Shown here one piece after another: positions 11,717-20,202 of a stretch of DNA of 44,235 nt. Each line of letters starts with the position of its first letter. Position 1 is the stretch's first letter. A program made the position numbers and the translations under genes. The stretch spans positions 1-44,235 of the forward strand of contig JAOHDU010000007.1 in assembly GCA_028096805.1 (NCBI GenBank), in the 5' to 3' direction. The stretch is from Pontimonas sp. (lineage in GTDB: Bacteria; Actinomycetota; Actinomycetes; Actinomycetales; Microbacteriaceae). The notes beneath the pieces were generated by a model. That model saw nothing but the letters and a program-made list of their open reading frames with translations, was not told the origin of the DNA and made no database searches.

Positions 11717-12164
11717 TCCCCTCACGATCCAGGAGCCACTTCTTGGTGGGAATACCGTCACCACCGCTGTAGCCGGTGATCCGTCCGTCAGCTGCCAGAA
11801 TTCGATGGCACGGGACGATGATCGGCAGCGGGTTGCGACCGACGGCGCCTCCCACGGCGCGAGGTGCTTTGCCACGTCCGGCTTTTTCTCCCAGTGCCTG
11901 GTAGCTCTCCGTGTGGCCGTAGGGAATCGTGCGGAGGGAAGACCAAATAGCCTCCTGGAACGGGGTTCCTGAAAAATGAACAGGCAGATCGAACTCCCGC
12001 CGCTCTCCCTCGAGATATTCAGTGAGCTGCTGCTGGGCGCGGACAAGAAGCGGTGTCGGCTTTGAGTGGGCGTGGGCAACCCCGAGGGAAACCCCGGTGA
12101 GGTGGTCGTCGTGCCCGTGGAGACTGATGGGTCCCAGCGGGCTCTCAAACGTGAAATGGTCCAT
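11703..12164 (-). CDS. ogt: Methylated-DNA--protein-cysteine S-methyltransferase
   Basis: This suicide repair protein takes methyl groups from O6-methylguanine. The 153-aa protein has the active site IIVPCHRIL with nucleophile C119, the recognition helix segment YGHTESYQALGEKAG, the arginine finger region RAVGGAVGRNPLP, and the final GYSGGDGIPTKKWLLDREG. No Ada regulatory domain is present, so it is the constitutive Ogt type. The ATG is preceded by TAGGCT at a 6-nt distance, suggesting a leaderless mRNA. Its 3' end overlaps yaaA by 14 bp. Confidence 0.95.
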   Translation of the reverse strand: MDHFTFESPLGPISLHGHDDHLTGVSLGVAHAHSKPTPLLVRAQQQLTEYLEGERREFDLPVHFSGTPFQEAIWSSLRTIPYGHTESYQALGEKAGRGKAPRAVGGAVGRNPLPIIVPCHRILAADGRITGYSGGDGIPTKKWLLDREGITYR

Positions 12165-12170
12165 GGCAAA

Positions 12171-12176
12171 AGCCTA
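12171..12176 (-). promoter_or_regulatory. -10 box of a leaderless promoter for ogt
   Basis: Read on the minus strand, TAGGCT is followed by TTTGCC and the ATG at 12164. The 6-nt gap puts the predicted +1 on the start codon. Confidence 0.5.
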
Positions 12177-12220
12177 AACGCGTGAAAGCCCCAATGGGAC
12201 CTGAGCGAGGGTTCTGTGAA

Positions 12221-13282
12221 TTACTCGTCGCTTATGGGGTTTTCGCTTGATTGAAGTTCATCCTGTGACTCCAAAGTGACGTTTATTCCCTGGTTGAGCT
12301 CAGACACCTCATCGTTCAGCACGGTGAGCTCGTCAAGAAGTGCGTTGTATTCCGCGATTTTGGTTTGCAGCGCAATTCTCATCTCTTCGAGCCGGACCTG
12401 TCGATCCACCAGGGGCTGTCGGGCCTGCTCGAACTGAGACTTCGATACGGGGAATCCTCCCGGTGTGGCTGCGCGCTCGTTGAAGGCAAGGATGTCTGCT
12501 CGCAGCGACGTGTTTTCTTCCTGGTAGGTGTAGCGCAGACCCTCGATCTCGGCGTTTCGAGACGTCAGCTCATCACTGAGGGCCACGAGCCGATCTTGCA
12601 GCGTGTCGAACACGGCATACACCGCATCAGCGTGGGCGACCACTTTGGTGCGGTCGGCGAAAAATCGAGAGTAGTGCGATTCCAAAGCCTCGGGCAGGGG
12701 GCTGATTTCTGTTCCGAGAATCGAATAGAGCTCGGGGATGCGGGAGTCTGCACTGTCCTCTTCGTAGCTTCGAATTCGATCACGCAGCGGATGGTCCGAC
12801 GGCAAAGCAGCAAACGCTTCCTCGAGCAACACCGCAAGAGCTTCTTGCTCAGAGTTAGACAGCCTTGCCCACGCGGCATGGAGCATTTCATGAGCGGCAA
12901 CCACAGGTTCGATGCTGGTTAACCGGGGGTCAGTGACATCGAAAAGATAGATGCGTTGCTCACCGAGGGTGTAACACCCAAGAACCCCAATTCCTGGTTC
13001 ATTGCGCGTGCAAAAGCGGTCAAACTGCGACGCTGGCACGATCCGGGGTTGAGAAGTGAGAAGGTAAAGCTCGCCCTGTTCCGATAACCCAGCCTCGCCC
13101 ACATACGCGGCAATCTCGGGACTGGGGGCGAATTGAGATGCGACCAAGGTGTCTTTCACCCACTGCTCGTTGTTGACAAACCAGTTAGCCCCCCACGCTG
13201 CGCCGCCCTGGAGCACCAGAGCGCCCAGCGCCAGAACGCCGATAACGGCGCGAGCCACTTTTTGGCCAATCGACACGGACAC
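12221..13282 (-). CDS. Membrane-anchored protein with an HExxH motif and C-terminal coiled coil (putative zinc metalloprotease)
   Basis: I do not recognise the family. The 353-aa protein has one N-terminal membrane helix (about 9-29), so the rest is likely outside the cell. A globular domain contains paired cysteines (C91, C103) and VVAAHEMLHAAWARL, an HExxH zinc-binding and catalytic motif at H131-H135. E184 in RIPELYSILGTE is a candidate third ligand. From about 215 to 345 it is Glu/Leu/Arg-rich with heptad character, interrupted by a Pro/Gly segment near 272-280. The start is GTG 13282, preceded by TAGGGAG; a second GTG six nt inside is possible. The domain order is visible, but protease activity is inference. 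Confidence 0.75.
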   Translation of the reverse strand: MSVSIGQKVARAVIGVLALGALVLQGGAAWGANWFVNNEQWVKDTLVASQFAPSPEIAAYVGEAGLSEQGELYLLTSQPRIVPASQFDRFCTRNEPGIGVLGCYTLGEQRIYLFDVTDPRLTSIEPVVAAHEMLHAAWARLSNSEQEALAVLLEEAFAALPSDHPLRDRIRSYEEDSADSRIPELYSILGTEISPLPEALESHYSRFFADRTKVVAHADAVYAVFDTLQDRLVALSDELTSRNAEIEGLRYTYQEENTSLRADILAFNERAATPGGFPVSKSQFEQARQPLVDRQVRLEEMRIALQTKIAEYNALLDELTVLNDEVSELNQGINVTLESQDELQSSENPISDE

Positions 13283-13393
13283 TCCCTACGAGATGGTGTC
13301 TCTATTGTCCTGGAGCTAGCCGTGGGAACCCTGTTGGTTGATCCGAGTGTTGACCACGCGCGGTGTCGCCGTGAATCCGCCTGCTGTGCCTTG

Positions 13394-13399
13394 TACCCT
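13394..13399 (+). promoter_or_regulatory. -10 box of a leaderless promoter for the zinc ribbon/FHA-like gene
   Basis: TACCCT is followed by 7 nt and the ATG at 13407, consistent with a leaderless start. The rest of 13283-13393 holds only the divergent start region and no further gene. Confidence 0.4.
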
Positions 13400-13406
13400 A
13401 CGACTG

Positions 13407-14114
13407 ATGAGTCTTTTCGATGCCACTGCGGTCACCCCTCCGTTGCCCTGCTCGCGGTGTGACGAGCGGGTGGCCGCCACGAGTTTGTTCTGCCCTGCCT
13501 GTGGGCAGTCGATGAGCAGGCCCTTGCCCACACCGGCTCCGGTCGAGCCAGAGCAGATGCTGGCAGAAAGCGAGGCTCCGAGTGAGTCGGCCAGCACCGA
13601 CCCTCTACAGCGCGCAACAGGGTGGTTACGTCGGAGCCTGAATTTGGGAAGAAAACCCGAGGGGGAGAGGCCGCAGGATTCCGCTGCTATCGCTGACGTG
13701 GATCACCCCACTGAGGCCATGTCACTATTCGACATCGAGGAAGCCGAGCGTTCGGGCTCGACTCCAGCACGCAAAGCAACCAGTCCGGTGCGGTTTCTGC
13801 TGAAGTTTGATTCTGGTCTCACCTTCACCGTGGGCGAAACACCGGGGATTATCGGAGTGAAACCTCTGCCTGAGGAGCCCGAAGAAGGTAGGCAGCGACT
13901 GTTCCTTGACGACGATACGGACACCGTCGCACCCGAGCACCTTGAATTTGGTGTGAAGCGCGGCGTTTTCTGGGTAAAAGACCTCAAGACCGTGGCGGGA
14001 ACCGTGGTCGAGGAACCAGGATCCCCTGCCCTCCAGTGCATCCCGTATGACGTCTATCCTCTCGTTCGGGGATCACAGGTCAGGATGGGCAACGTCGCTT
14101 TCACGTTGCACTAA
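13407..14114 (+). CDS. Zinc-ribbon protein with a C-terminal FHA-like domain
   Basis: The 235-aa protein has two CxxC knuckles near the N-terminus (CSRC ... CPACGQ, about 15-35) that would form one zinc ribbon. A Pro/Glu/Ser-rich linker (about 40-125) follows. The C-terminal about 110 residues are beta-rich and resemble an FHA domain: a GxxG turn, EHLEFGVKRGVFWVKDLKTVAGTVVEE, and a final VRGSQVRMGNVAFTL. The phosphothreonine-contacting Arg, Ser and Asn of canonical FHA domains are not conserved (GVKP, APEH and VAGT at those places), so phosphopeptide binding is doubtful. It lies 92 nt upstream of the EccC-like ATPase and is probably its partner. Confidence 0.65.
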   Translation: MSLFDATAVTPPLPCSRCDERVAATSLFCPACGQSMSRPLPTPAPVEPEQMLAESEAPSESASTDPLQRATGWLRRSLNLGRKPEGERPQDSAAIADVDHPTEAMSLFDIEEAERSGSTPARKATSPVRFLLKFDSGLTFTVGETPGIIGVKPLPEEPEEGRQRLFLDDDTDTVAPEHLEFGVKRGVFWVKDLKTVAGTVVEEPGSPALQCIPYDVYPLVRGSQVRMGNVAFTLH

Positions 14115-14206
14115 ACGCCGTCCACAGCGCTGCAGGTAACAGCCGGTCCCCCCTTCGGGGCTGCCAGTTTCCACACCGAGGGAAGCAGTGATTTACTGCG
14201 CCGGTG

Positions 14207-16639
14207 ATGGAGCGAGAACCCCGCGAACCAACAACTATCTCGTTGCCCCGGTTCCCTTGGATTCCTGTCATGACGCCGGTAATTCTCTCGCTTGTCATGG
14301 CAGCACTGTTTCGATCACCGCTTGCCCTGGTCATGGGGGTGCTGGGCCCAGCCATGGTGTTGGGCTCGTGGTGGGAATCGCGGCGCTCTCACCAAAAGCA
14401 ACACGATCGTGAGTGGGAAACTTTCGCTCGCGACACTGACCGCTTTGAGTCGGACCGACACACCGCCCGTGCTCTGGCTCAGGCGGAGGCAGAGCGCCTC
14501 CACCCTCCCTTGCTTAGCCAGATGCGGGATCCGTTCTGGCGCGATGGCGTGGACAGCCCTTCGGGGGCACGACTAGGAACCGGCTGGTGGGTGCCGCCTC
14601 CGGGACATCCGCTGGAGGGGGAAGAAAGCATCCCCGGAATGCCTGGGGTTGTCGAGTCACACCGAGGAATCGCTCTGGTCGGGCCCGAGGGCGCGGTGTC
14701 ACTGTGGCGATTGATTGTGGCCCACTGGGCTCTGCGTGCGACACCCGAGCAACGGACAGCGCTGACTCCCGAGGTGAGGCGGGGAGGTGATCTACCCCGA
14801 AGTTTTCGTGGGCCGTCACTGGCCGTGTGGACGTCACGCCTCGATCACGTTCCGGCCGAGTGCGGCATCGTGGTCGTCCCGCAAGGCTCACGTCATCTTG
14901 ATGTGCGGGATTCAGCCGGAATCACGAGGACGCTGTTGGCCGAAGGTTTGAGCCAAGCCGAGTTTTGCTGGATTGCGAAGAAATTGCTCCCGGTGTCCTC
15001 AGATCTGGCCACTGCGGGTCGGTTGGACTTATCGCGGCGCGACAGGCTCTATGTCGATGTAGGGGATAGCACGCCGTGGGACTTGGTCGCGGAGGGACCT
15101 CATGCAGTGGTGTGGGGTGCCACCGGGTCGGGAAAGAGTGTGACTCTGAGTTCCATGGTGCTTTCCTTGGCTCACCGCTATTCACCGAGCCAGCTCATCG
15201 TGGTGATCGTTGACTTCAAAGGCGGTGCTGGTTTATCGGTGATCGGGCGCCTTCCCCACGTTGTAGGAAGCGTGACCGATCTCGATACCGGACGAGCCTC
15301 TCGGGCGCTCGCCGGCCTCGCGCGGGAGATGGTGTCGCGCGAGCGGTTATTGGCTGAACACGGGGTGGGCGATATTTCAGGACTCCCGTACGACGTCGTG
15401 TGTCCTCGATTGGTCGTGGCTGTTGATGAAGCGGCCTGGCTATTGGAAACCTTTCCCGCCTGGTCAGGAACCCTCTCGGACGTGGTCGCGCGCGGGCGTT
15501 CCCTGGGGATTCACGTGATGATCGCCACCCAGAGAATTCAGGGTGTCCTCGGCCCCTCGGTGATGGCCAACATTGCTCTTCGAGTCTGCGGTCGAATAAG
15601 CGATGATTCCGAGGTGACCGCGTGGATCCCCGGGGTAAGCCCTCGTCGTGCGGAGCCCTTGCGTAACGCGTTGCCCGGCGTGGCTATCGCCGTGGGGGCG
15701 CATCGCCCGCCCACCGATGTCACGGTCGTGGCGGGATCTGGGCAACATCTCCCTGTCGGGGAGCCTGCCTCCTGGCGGGTCTGGGCAGAGGAACTACCCA
15801 CGACCGTTTCTCAGAAAGCAAACGCATGGTGTCTGCTCGATGATCAAGAGGCTCGGGTTCACCGGTTGTTGTCCTACGACCCCGCAACGGTGGGTTCCGT
15901 GCTGGTGGTTGGCGATCGCGGAAGCGGGAAAACTTCGGCACTTGCCGCACTGGCCCGGGGTTGCGAGGACTTTGCTGTGCTTGATTCGGAGCCGTTTGTG
16001 GCGTGGCTACAACTGGTAACAGCGGAACCGGAGCAGGTATGCATCATCGATGACGCGGATGAACTGCTCAACCGCGCAGGCCCTGAGGGGGCTCAAGTCC
16101 TGTGGGATCAGCTCGAGCACCGTGCGGGTCCTGTGTTGCTCAGCGCTAAAGCTGAGTCTCCTCAGCTTCGCTCGCTCGATCGTTTCGCGGCACACAGTGT
16201 GGTGCTCTCCATAGCCAAAGCCGACGCATCACTGGTTTGGGGAGGGTGGGGCCCCAGTATCCCGGGGCGTGGGCATTATGGCCCAGCGCCCATTCAGATC
16301 GTTTCGGGCGCGGTGTTGCGGGCAGCGGATTCTGTCCCTGCTGAACCCCAGGGTGCGGTGGCGTTAGCGCCGATTGTTCTTACCCAAAACCTTTCGGGAT
16401 GGGAGGGGGTAGAGGTGTCCTGGCTGGGGCAACCGGAGGGTCTGCTCTCTCAGTGGTCAACACTCTCGCCGATTCTCTTTGAGACTCCCGTGTTGTGTGA
16501 GGGCATTTCCGCCCGTGAAGTACAACACGCGACCAGTGGGCGCGTGACTATCCCCGCGTTGCCGGTACCGGAGGGAATGCTGGTGGGCAGCTGGAAGGGA
16601 AAAGTCTTTCTTACCCGTTTAGAGCGCTGGCAACACTGA
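14207..16639 (+). CDS. FtsK/SpoIIIE-type ATPase resembling the type VII secretion motor EccC/EssC
   Basis: The 810-aa protein has an N-terminal hydrophobic hairpin (about 20-52), then a basic Arg/Gln/Glu helix and DPFWRDG...RLGTGWW, the linker pattern of EccC-type proteins. ATPase domain 1 has Walker A GATGSGKS (304-311), Walker B VAVDEA (D407, E408), and the FtsK motifs VDFKGGAGL and ATQR. A second, smaller ATPase domain has GDRGSGKT (569-576) and VCIIDDADELL (about 611). EccC usually has three ATPase domains, so one appears missing. ATG 14207 or GTG 14204 is the start; no convincing ribosome binding site is spaced correctly. No WXG100, EccB, EccD or mycosin gene is in the window. The 3' end overlaps ald by 29 bp. 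Confidence 0.82.
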   Translation: MEREPREPTTISLPRFPWIPVMTPVILSLVMAALFRSPLALVMGVLGPAMVLGSWWESRRSHQKQHDREWETFARDTDRFESDRHTARALAQAEAERLHPPLLSQMRDPFWRDGVDSPSGARLGTGWWVPPPGHPLEGEESIPGMPGVVESHRGIALVGPEGAVSLWRLIVAHWALRATPEQRTALTPEVRRGGDLPRSFRGPSLAVWTSRLDHVPAECGIVVVPQGSRHLDVRDSAGITRTLLAEGLSQAEFCWIAKKLLPVSSDLATAGRLDLSRRDRLYVDVGDSTPWDLVAEGPHAVVWGATGSGKSVTLSSMVLSLAHRYSPSQLIVVIVDFKGGAGLSVIGRLPHVVGSVTDLDTGRASRALAGLAREMVSRERLLAEHGVGDISGLPYDVVCPRLVVAVDEAAWLLETFPAWSGTLSDVVARGRSLGIHVMIATQRIQGVLGPSVMANIALRVCGRISDDSEVTAWIPGVSPRRAEPLRNALPGVAIAVGAHRPPTDVTVVAGSGQHLPVGEPASWRVWAEELPTTVSQKANAWCLLDDQEARVHRLLSYDPATVGSVLVVGDRGSGKTSALAALARGCEDFAVLDSEPFVAWLQLVTAEPEQVCIIDDADELLNRAGPEGAQVLWDQLEHRAGPVLLSAKAESPQLRSLDRFAAHSVVLSIAKADASLVWGGWGPSIPGRGHYGPAPIQIVSGAVLRAADSVPAEPQGAVALAPIVLTQNLSGWEGVEVSWLGQPEGLLSQWSTLSPILFETPVLCEGISAREVQHATSGRVTIPALPVPEGMLVGSWKGKVFLTRLERWQH

Positions 16640-17729
16640 CGACCTCGTGCCCGGTGGCGACCCCGACTGCCTTGTTTGTCAGCTGGCCGCGGTGGGTGCT
16701 CAGGCCTTGCGCAAGCCCAGCGTCCGCCGACAGCGCTTCCTTCCAACCCTTGGAGGCGAGTGCAGAGACGTAGGGCATGGTCGCGTTGGTGAGTGCCATC
16801 GTGGAGGTTTGCGGAACAGCGCCCGGCATATTGGCAACGCAGTAATACACGCTGTCGTGAACACTGTAGGTCGGGTCCGCGTGGGTGGTCGGTTTTGACC
16901 CTTCAAAGCAGCCGCCCTGATCCACAGCGATATCCACGAGCACGCTGCCGGGCTTCATCCGAGATACCAAATCCAGCGATACGAGCTTGGGGGCTTTGGC
17001 GCCAGGGATCAGCACAGAGCCAATCACCAGATCGGCGTTCAGGCACGCGTTTTCGATTTCCAAAGAGTTCGAGGCGGCCGTTTTGATGCGGCCCGCGTAC
17101 AAAGCATCCAGTTCCTTAAGCCTTTGAAGGTTCGTGTCCAAGACTGTGACATCAGCACCCAGTCCCACGGCGACGGATACCGCATTGGTTCCGGCGACCC
17201 CACCTCCCAAGACGACGACGGACGCCGGTCTCGTGCCAGGCACTCCAGGAACCAGCTGGCCCATACCGCCGGCTGGCTTGAGGAGTGTTGCGGCACCCAC
17301 GATGGCCGAGAGGCGCCCGGCAACTTCACTCATGGGGGCCAGGAGTGGAAGGCCACCGGTGCGGCCCTCCACTGTTTCGTAAGCAATCGCAGTCGTTCCC
17401 GCCTCAAGCAACGCTTCGGTCAACTCGGGCTCCGCCGCCAGGTGCAAGTAGGTAAACAGCAAGAGGTCGGCCCGGAAGTAAACGTATTCGGAGGCAATGG
17501 GTTCTTTGACCTTGACGACCATGTCGGCGCTTGCCCACACCGCTGCGGCGTCTTTCCCGATGGTGGCGCCCTCCGCCCGGTAGTCGTCGTCGGAAATTCC
17601 TGAGCCCTCACCCGCACCGGTTTCCACGGTGACCTGGTGTCCACCCAGCACCAGTGCCCGGACACCCGCGGGTGTGAGGGCGACCCGGAACTCGTTGTTT
17701 TTGATTTCCTTCGGGACCGATATCTTCAT
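16611..17729 (-). CDS. ald: Alanine dehydrogenase
   Basis: This enzyme catalyses reversible NAD-dependent oxidative deamination of L-alanine to pyruvate and ammonium. The 372-aa length is typical. The N-terminal domain carries KEIKNNEFRVALTPAGV with the substrate-binding Arg and a KVKEP segment with the catalytic Lys. The Rossmann core is VVVLGGGVAGTNAV, and HDSVYYCVANMPGAVPQTST is the family signature. A GAAGG site precedes the ATG. Ninety-one nt of unassigned sequence separate it from the upstream asparaginase gene. Both probably belong to one nitrogen-salvage cluster. Confidence 0.95.
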   Translation of the reverse strand: MKISVPKEIKNNEFRVALTPAGVRALVLGGHQVTVETGAGEGSGISDDDYRAEGATIGKDAAAVWASADMVVKVKEPIASEYVYFRADLLLFTYLHLAAEPELTEALLEAGTTAIAYETVEGRTGGLPLLAPMSEVAGRLSAIVGAATLLKPAGGMGQLVPGVPGTRPASVVVLGGGVAGTNAVSVAVGLGADVTVLDTNLQRLKELDALYAGRIKTAASNSLEIENACLNADLVIGSVLIPGAKAPKLVSLDLVSRMKPGSVLVDIAVDQGGCFEGSKPTTHADPTYSVHDSVYYCVANMPGAVPQTSTMALTNATMPYVSALASKGWKEALSADAGLAQGLSTHRGQLTNKAVGVATGHEVVSVASALNG

Positions 17730-17820
17730 CAGGAATACCTTCAGCTATCGCGTTGAGAGAAGACAGGGAGGCCTTCACAGGGGCCGGCCTGGTCGTGACG
17801 GTGCCACGAACGTCGACAGT

Positions 17821-18792
17821 CTATATCGTGGCGCGCAGCCCGCCAATGGTCGCTTCGCCACCGGTAACGGGCACTTCAAGAAGCTCTCCGAGCGCTGTGT
17901 AGGCGCGGTCGCTGATGGCCCCCACGCTGGCTAAAGCGCTGAGCGCAACCACCGTTGTTGCACGCATAGAACCGTCCAAAATTTTGACGGCAACCCCTAC
18001 CCCTTCGGGTGTTGTCATCGCGACTAACCCCTCTGCCCCGATTTTTGCGATTCCGCCGAGGGTGTCAATCGTGACGGTGTTGTCTCGCCCCTCACCATCC
18101 AACGCCCACGAGTTTTCCTTGACGGCGTGGAGTAATTCTTGTTCGTGCGCGGTCTCGCCCGCTCCCACTCGGGCAAAAGCGCGGGCGAGCGCTCCCACCG
18201 AGAGTGCGTGGAGCGGGGAGCCGCAACCATCTACCGAGCTAAACGAGGGCTTTTCGCCAGCATAATCGCCGATGGTGTCGAGAATCAGGCGTTGCAGCGG
18301 ATGGGCAGGAGAAAGGTAGCTGCCCAGATCCCACCCGCTGTGTTGGCACGTTGCCAAGAAACCCGCGTGTTTGCCCGAGCAATTCATGGCTAGCCGGGAG
18401 GGCTCACCACCCTCAGCCAGCAGTTGCGCACGTTGAGCGCTTCCCAGTGGCCAATCCTTCGGACACTGAAGGTGCTCAGGCCCTAGATCATGATGATTCA
18501 GGAGGGCGGTGATTGCCTCGCGGTGTTGGGCGGACCCGCAGTGGCTTGCGGTGCTGAGAGCGAGCTCGAGGGGGGTGAAGTCCACTCCGGTAGAGAGCAT
18601 GGCGAGGGCTTGAAGCGGTTTGAGGGTAGAGCGGGGGAACACCACTGCTTCGGTGTTGCCCTTGCTCAGTAGTAGCTTTCCCGAGCGCTCGGCCACAGCC
18701 ACAACTCCGAGGTGAAGGGACTCCACGACCTGGTCCCTGACCAGTTCGGCCACTACGGTCCCATCGGATACCCCGAGGGGGTGAAGCGTCAC
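17821..18792 (-). CDS. Asparaginase of the Rhizobium etli ReAV (class 3) type
   Basis: This enzyme would hydrolyse L-asparagine to aspartate and ammonium. The 323-aa protein belongs to the Asparaginase_II family (PF06089), unrelated to E. coli AnsA/AnsB. It shows PRSTLKPLQALAM (R54, S55, K58), NCSGKHAGFL (C138, K141) and SVDGCGSPLHALS (C190). These match the Ser-Lys and the Cys-Lys-Cys metal site described for ReAV. GTG 18792 lies 3 nt after the aminotransferase stop, so it is translationally coupled to that gene. Substrate preference cannot be read from sequence. Confidence 0.88.
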   Translation of the reverse strand: MTLHPLGVSDGTVVAELVRDQVVESLHLGVVAVAERSGKLLLSKGNTEAVVFPRSTLKPLQALAMLSTGVDFTPLELALSTASHCGSAQHREAITALLNHHDLGPEHLQCPKDWPLGSAQRAQLLAEGGEPSRLAMNCSGKHAGFLATCQHSGWDLGSYLSPAHPLQRLILDTIGDYAGEKPSFSSVDGCGSPLHALSVGALARAFARVGAGETAHEQELLHAVKENSWALDGEGRDNTVTIDTLGGIAKIGAEGLVAMTTPEGVGVAVKILDGSMRATTVVALSALASVGAISDRAYTALGELLEVPVTGGEATIGGLRATI

Positions 18793-18795
18793 GGG

Positions 18796-20142
18796 CTACA
18801 GGGTCTCCAGCGCATCGGCCATCACTGCGACGGCTTCGTCAACCTGTTCGTCCGTGATCACGAGAGCGGGGAGGAACCTCAAGACGTTTCCGAAGGTCCC
18901 TGCTGTGAGGATTAGTACACCCTGGTGGAGAGCATAGGTTTGGATGGCTTTTGCCACCTCCGGTGCGGGTTTTCCTGTCTCGGGGTCGCAGAATTCAATC
19001 GCCACCATCGCGCCAATGCCGCGCACGTCAGCCACGTGGGAGAAGCAATCCTTGAGACCGTTCAATCCGCGGGTAAGCGCTGCGCCTACTCGGTCTGCTT
19101 CCTTCAGCAGGGACTTCTTCTTCACCTCGTCGAACACCGCTACGACGGCTGCGCACGCGACGGGGTTTCCACCGAAGGTTCCCCCAAGCCCACCGGGGTG
19201 GGAGGCATCCATAATCTCGGCTCGGCCGGTGACCGCAGCGATCGGCATGCCTCCACCAATTCCTTTGGCGCTGGTGACCATGTCTGGTTCGATACCGAAA
19301 TGTTCGCTGGCAAAGTAGGCGCCAGTTCGCGCCATTCCGCTTTGAACCTCATCAGACACGTACACAATTCCGTTGTCGTGACACCAGGCCAGCAGGGCCG
19401 GTAAATACCCCTCCGCCGGAATAATGAACCCGCCCTCACCTTGGATGGGTTCAACGACGAGGCAGGCTATCTGGCTTGCCCCAACTCGCTTTTCCAAGTA
19501 AGCAATCGTGCGCTCTGCCGCTTCCTTGCCGGTGAGGCCATCGTGGAAGGGCGAGGAGTTGGGCGCATGGTGCACCGAGCCGGCAAGCGGTCCGAACCCT
19601 GTTCCATACGGGTGCATGTTGTAGTTCATGGCCGAGGTGAGATTGGTGCGCCCGTGATACCCATGGTGCAAGACGGCAACTTCTGTGCGCCCGGTGTGTT
19701 TGCGGGCGATTTTGACCGCGTTTTCTAGCGCTTCGGCACCAGAATTCACGAGAACGGACTTTTTGGCGAAGGTTCCGGGAGTGTGCTCGGCGAGCAGTTC
19801 GCACACGCGGATGTAGGGCTCATAGCCGGCCACAGCAAAAAGTGTGTGGGTGACTTTTTCTGCTTGATCGGCCACCGCTGCAACAACAGCCTCATTGGTG
19901 TGCCCAATCGTCATCACACCGATTCCACCGGTGAGGTCCAGAAACTCATTACCGTCAACATCGATGATGGTCGCGTCGTGCGCCGACTCGGCATACACGG
20001 GAAAGGTTGCCGCTACGCCTTCAGATACCGTCGCTATGCGACGTTTATGCAACGCTTCGGACTTGGGGCCCGGAATCGCCGTCACGAGGCGCGAAGATCG
20101 CGCTGAGGCCACGGAAGAGCTGGTCGCGAGGGTGTCTGTCAT
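18796..20142 (-). CDS. gabT: Class III aminotransferase, 4-aminobutyrate aminotransferase type
   Basis: This PLP enzyme moves the amino group of GABA (or another omega-amino acid) to 2-oxoglutarate. The 448-aa protein has LVNSGAEALENAVKIAR (PLP phosphate site), the ring-stacking HHGYHGRTN, the DEVQSGMARTG motif with D264, and the PLP lysine K293 in TSAKGIGGGMP. These features fit GabT rather than ornithine aminotransferase, but close relatives act on other omega-amines. The ATG at 20142 is preferred over an upstream GTG at 20214 because TACACT lies 8 nt before it. It heads the cluster with asparaginase and ald; no succinate-semialdehyde dehydrogenase is adjacent. Confidence 0.87.
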   Translation of the reverse strand: MTDTLATSSSVASARSSRLVTAIPGPKSEALHKRRIATVSEGVAATFPVYAESAHDATIIDVDGNEFLDLTGGIGVMTIGHTNEAVVAAVADQAEKVTHTLFAVAGYEPYIRVCELLAEHTPGTFAKKSVLVNSGAEALENAVKIARKHTGRTEVAVLHHGYHGRTNLTSAMNYNMHPYGTGFGPLAGSVHHAPNSSPFHDGLTGKEAAERTIAYLEKRVGASQIACLVVEPIQGEGGFIIPAEGYLPALLAWCHDNGIVYVSDEVQSGMARTGAYFASEHFGIEPDMVTSAKGIGGGMPIAAVTGRAEIMDASHPGGLGGTFGGNPVACAAVVAVFDEVKKKSLLKEADRVGAALTRGLNGLKDCFSHVADVRGIGAMVAIEFCDPETGKPAPEVAKAIQTYALHQGVLILTAGTFGNVLRFLPALVITDEQVDEAVAVMADALETL

Positions 20143-20150
20143 AAGTCTTG

Positions 20151-20156
20151 AGTGTA
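20151..20156 (-). promoter_or_regulatory. Possible -10 box for the gabT-asparaginase(-ald) transcript
   Basis: TACACT on the minus strand is followed by 8 nt and the ATG at 20142. The spacing allows a leaderless or nearly leaderless mRNA. Confidence 0.35.
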
Positions 20157-20202
20157 GCCCTGTACCCTCAAAAAACAGCCGAAATACACCGAGGAGCCTC
20201 TC

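Noticed and set aside
14145-14165. Terminator between the FHA-like gene and the EccC-like gene
   Set aside because: CCCC-TTC-GGGG gives only a 4-5 bp stem with no T-run, and the two genes look like one unit.
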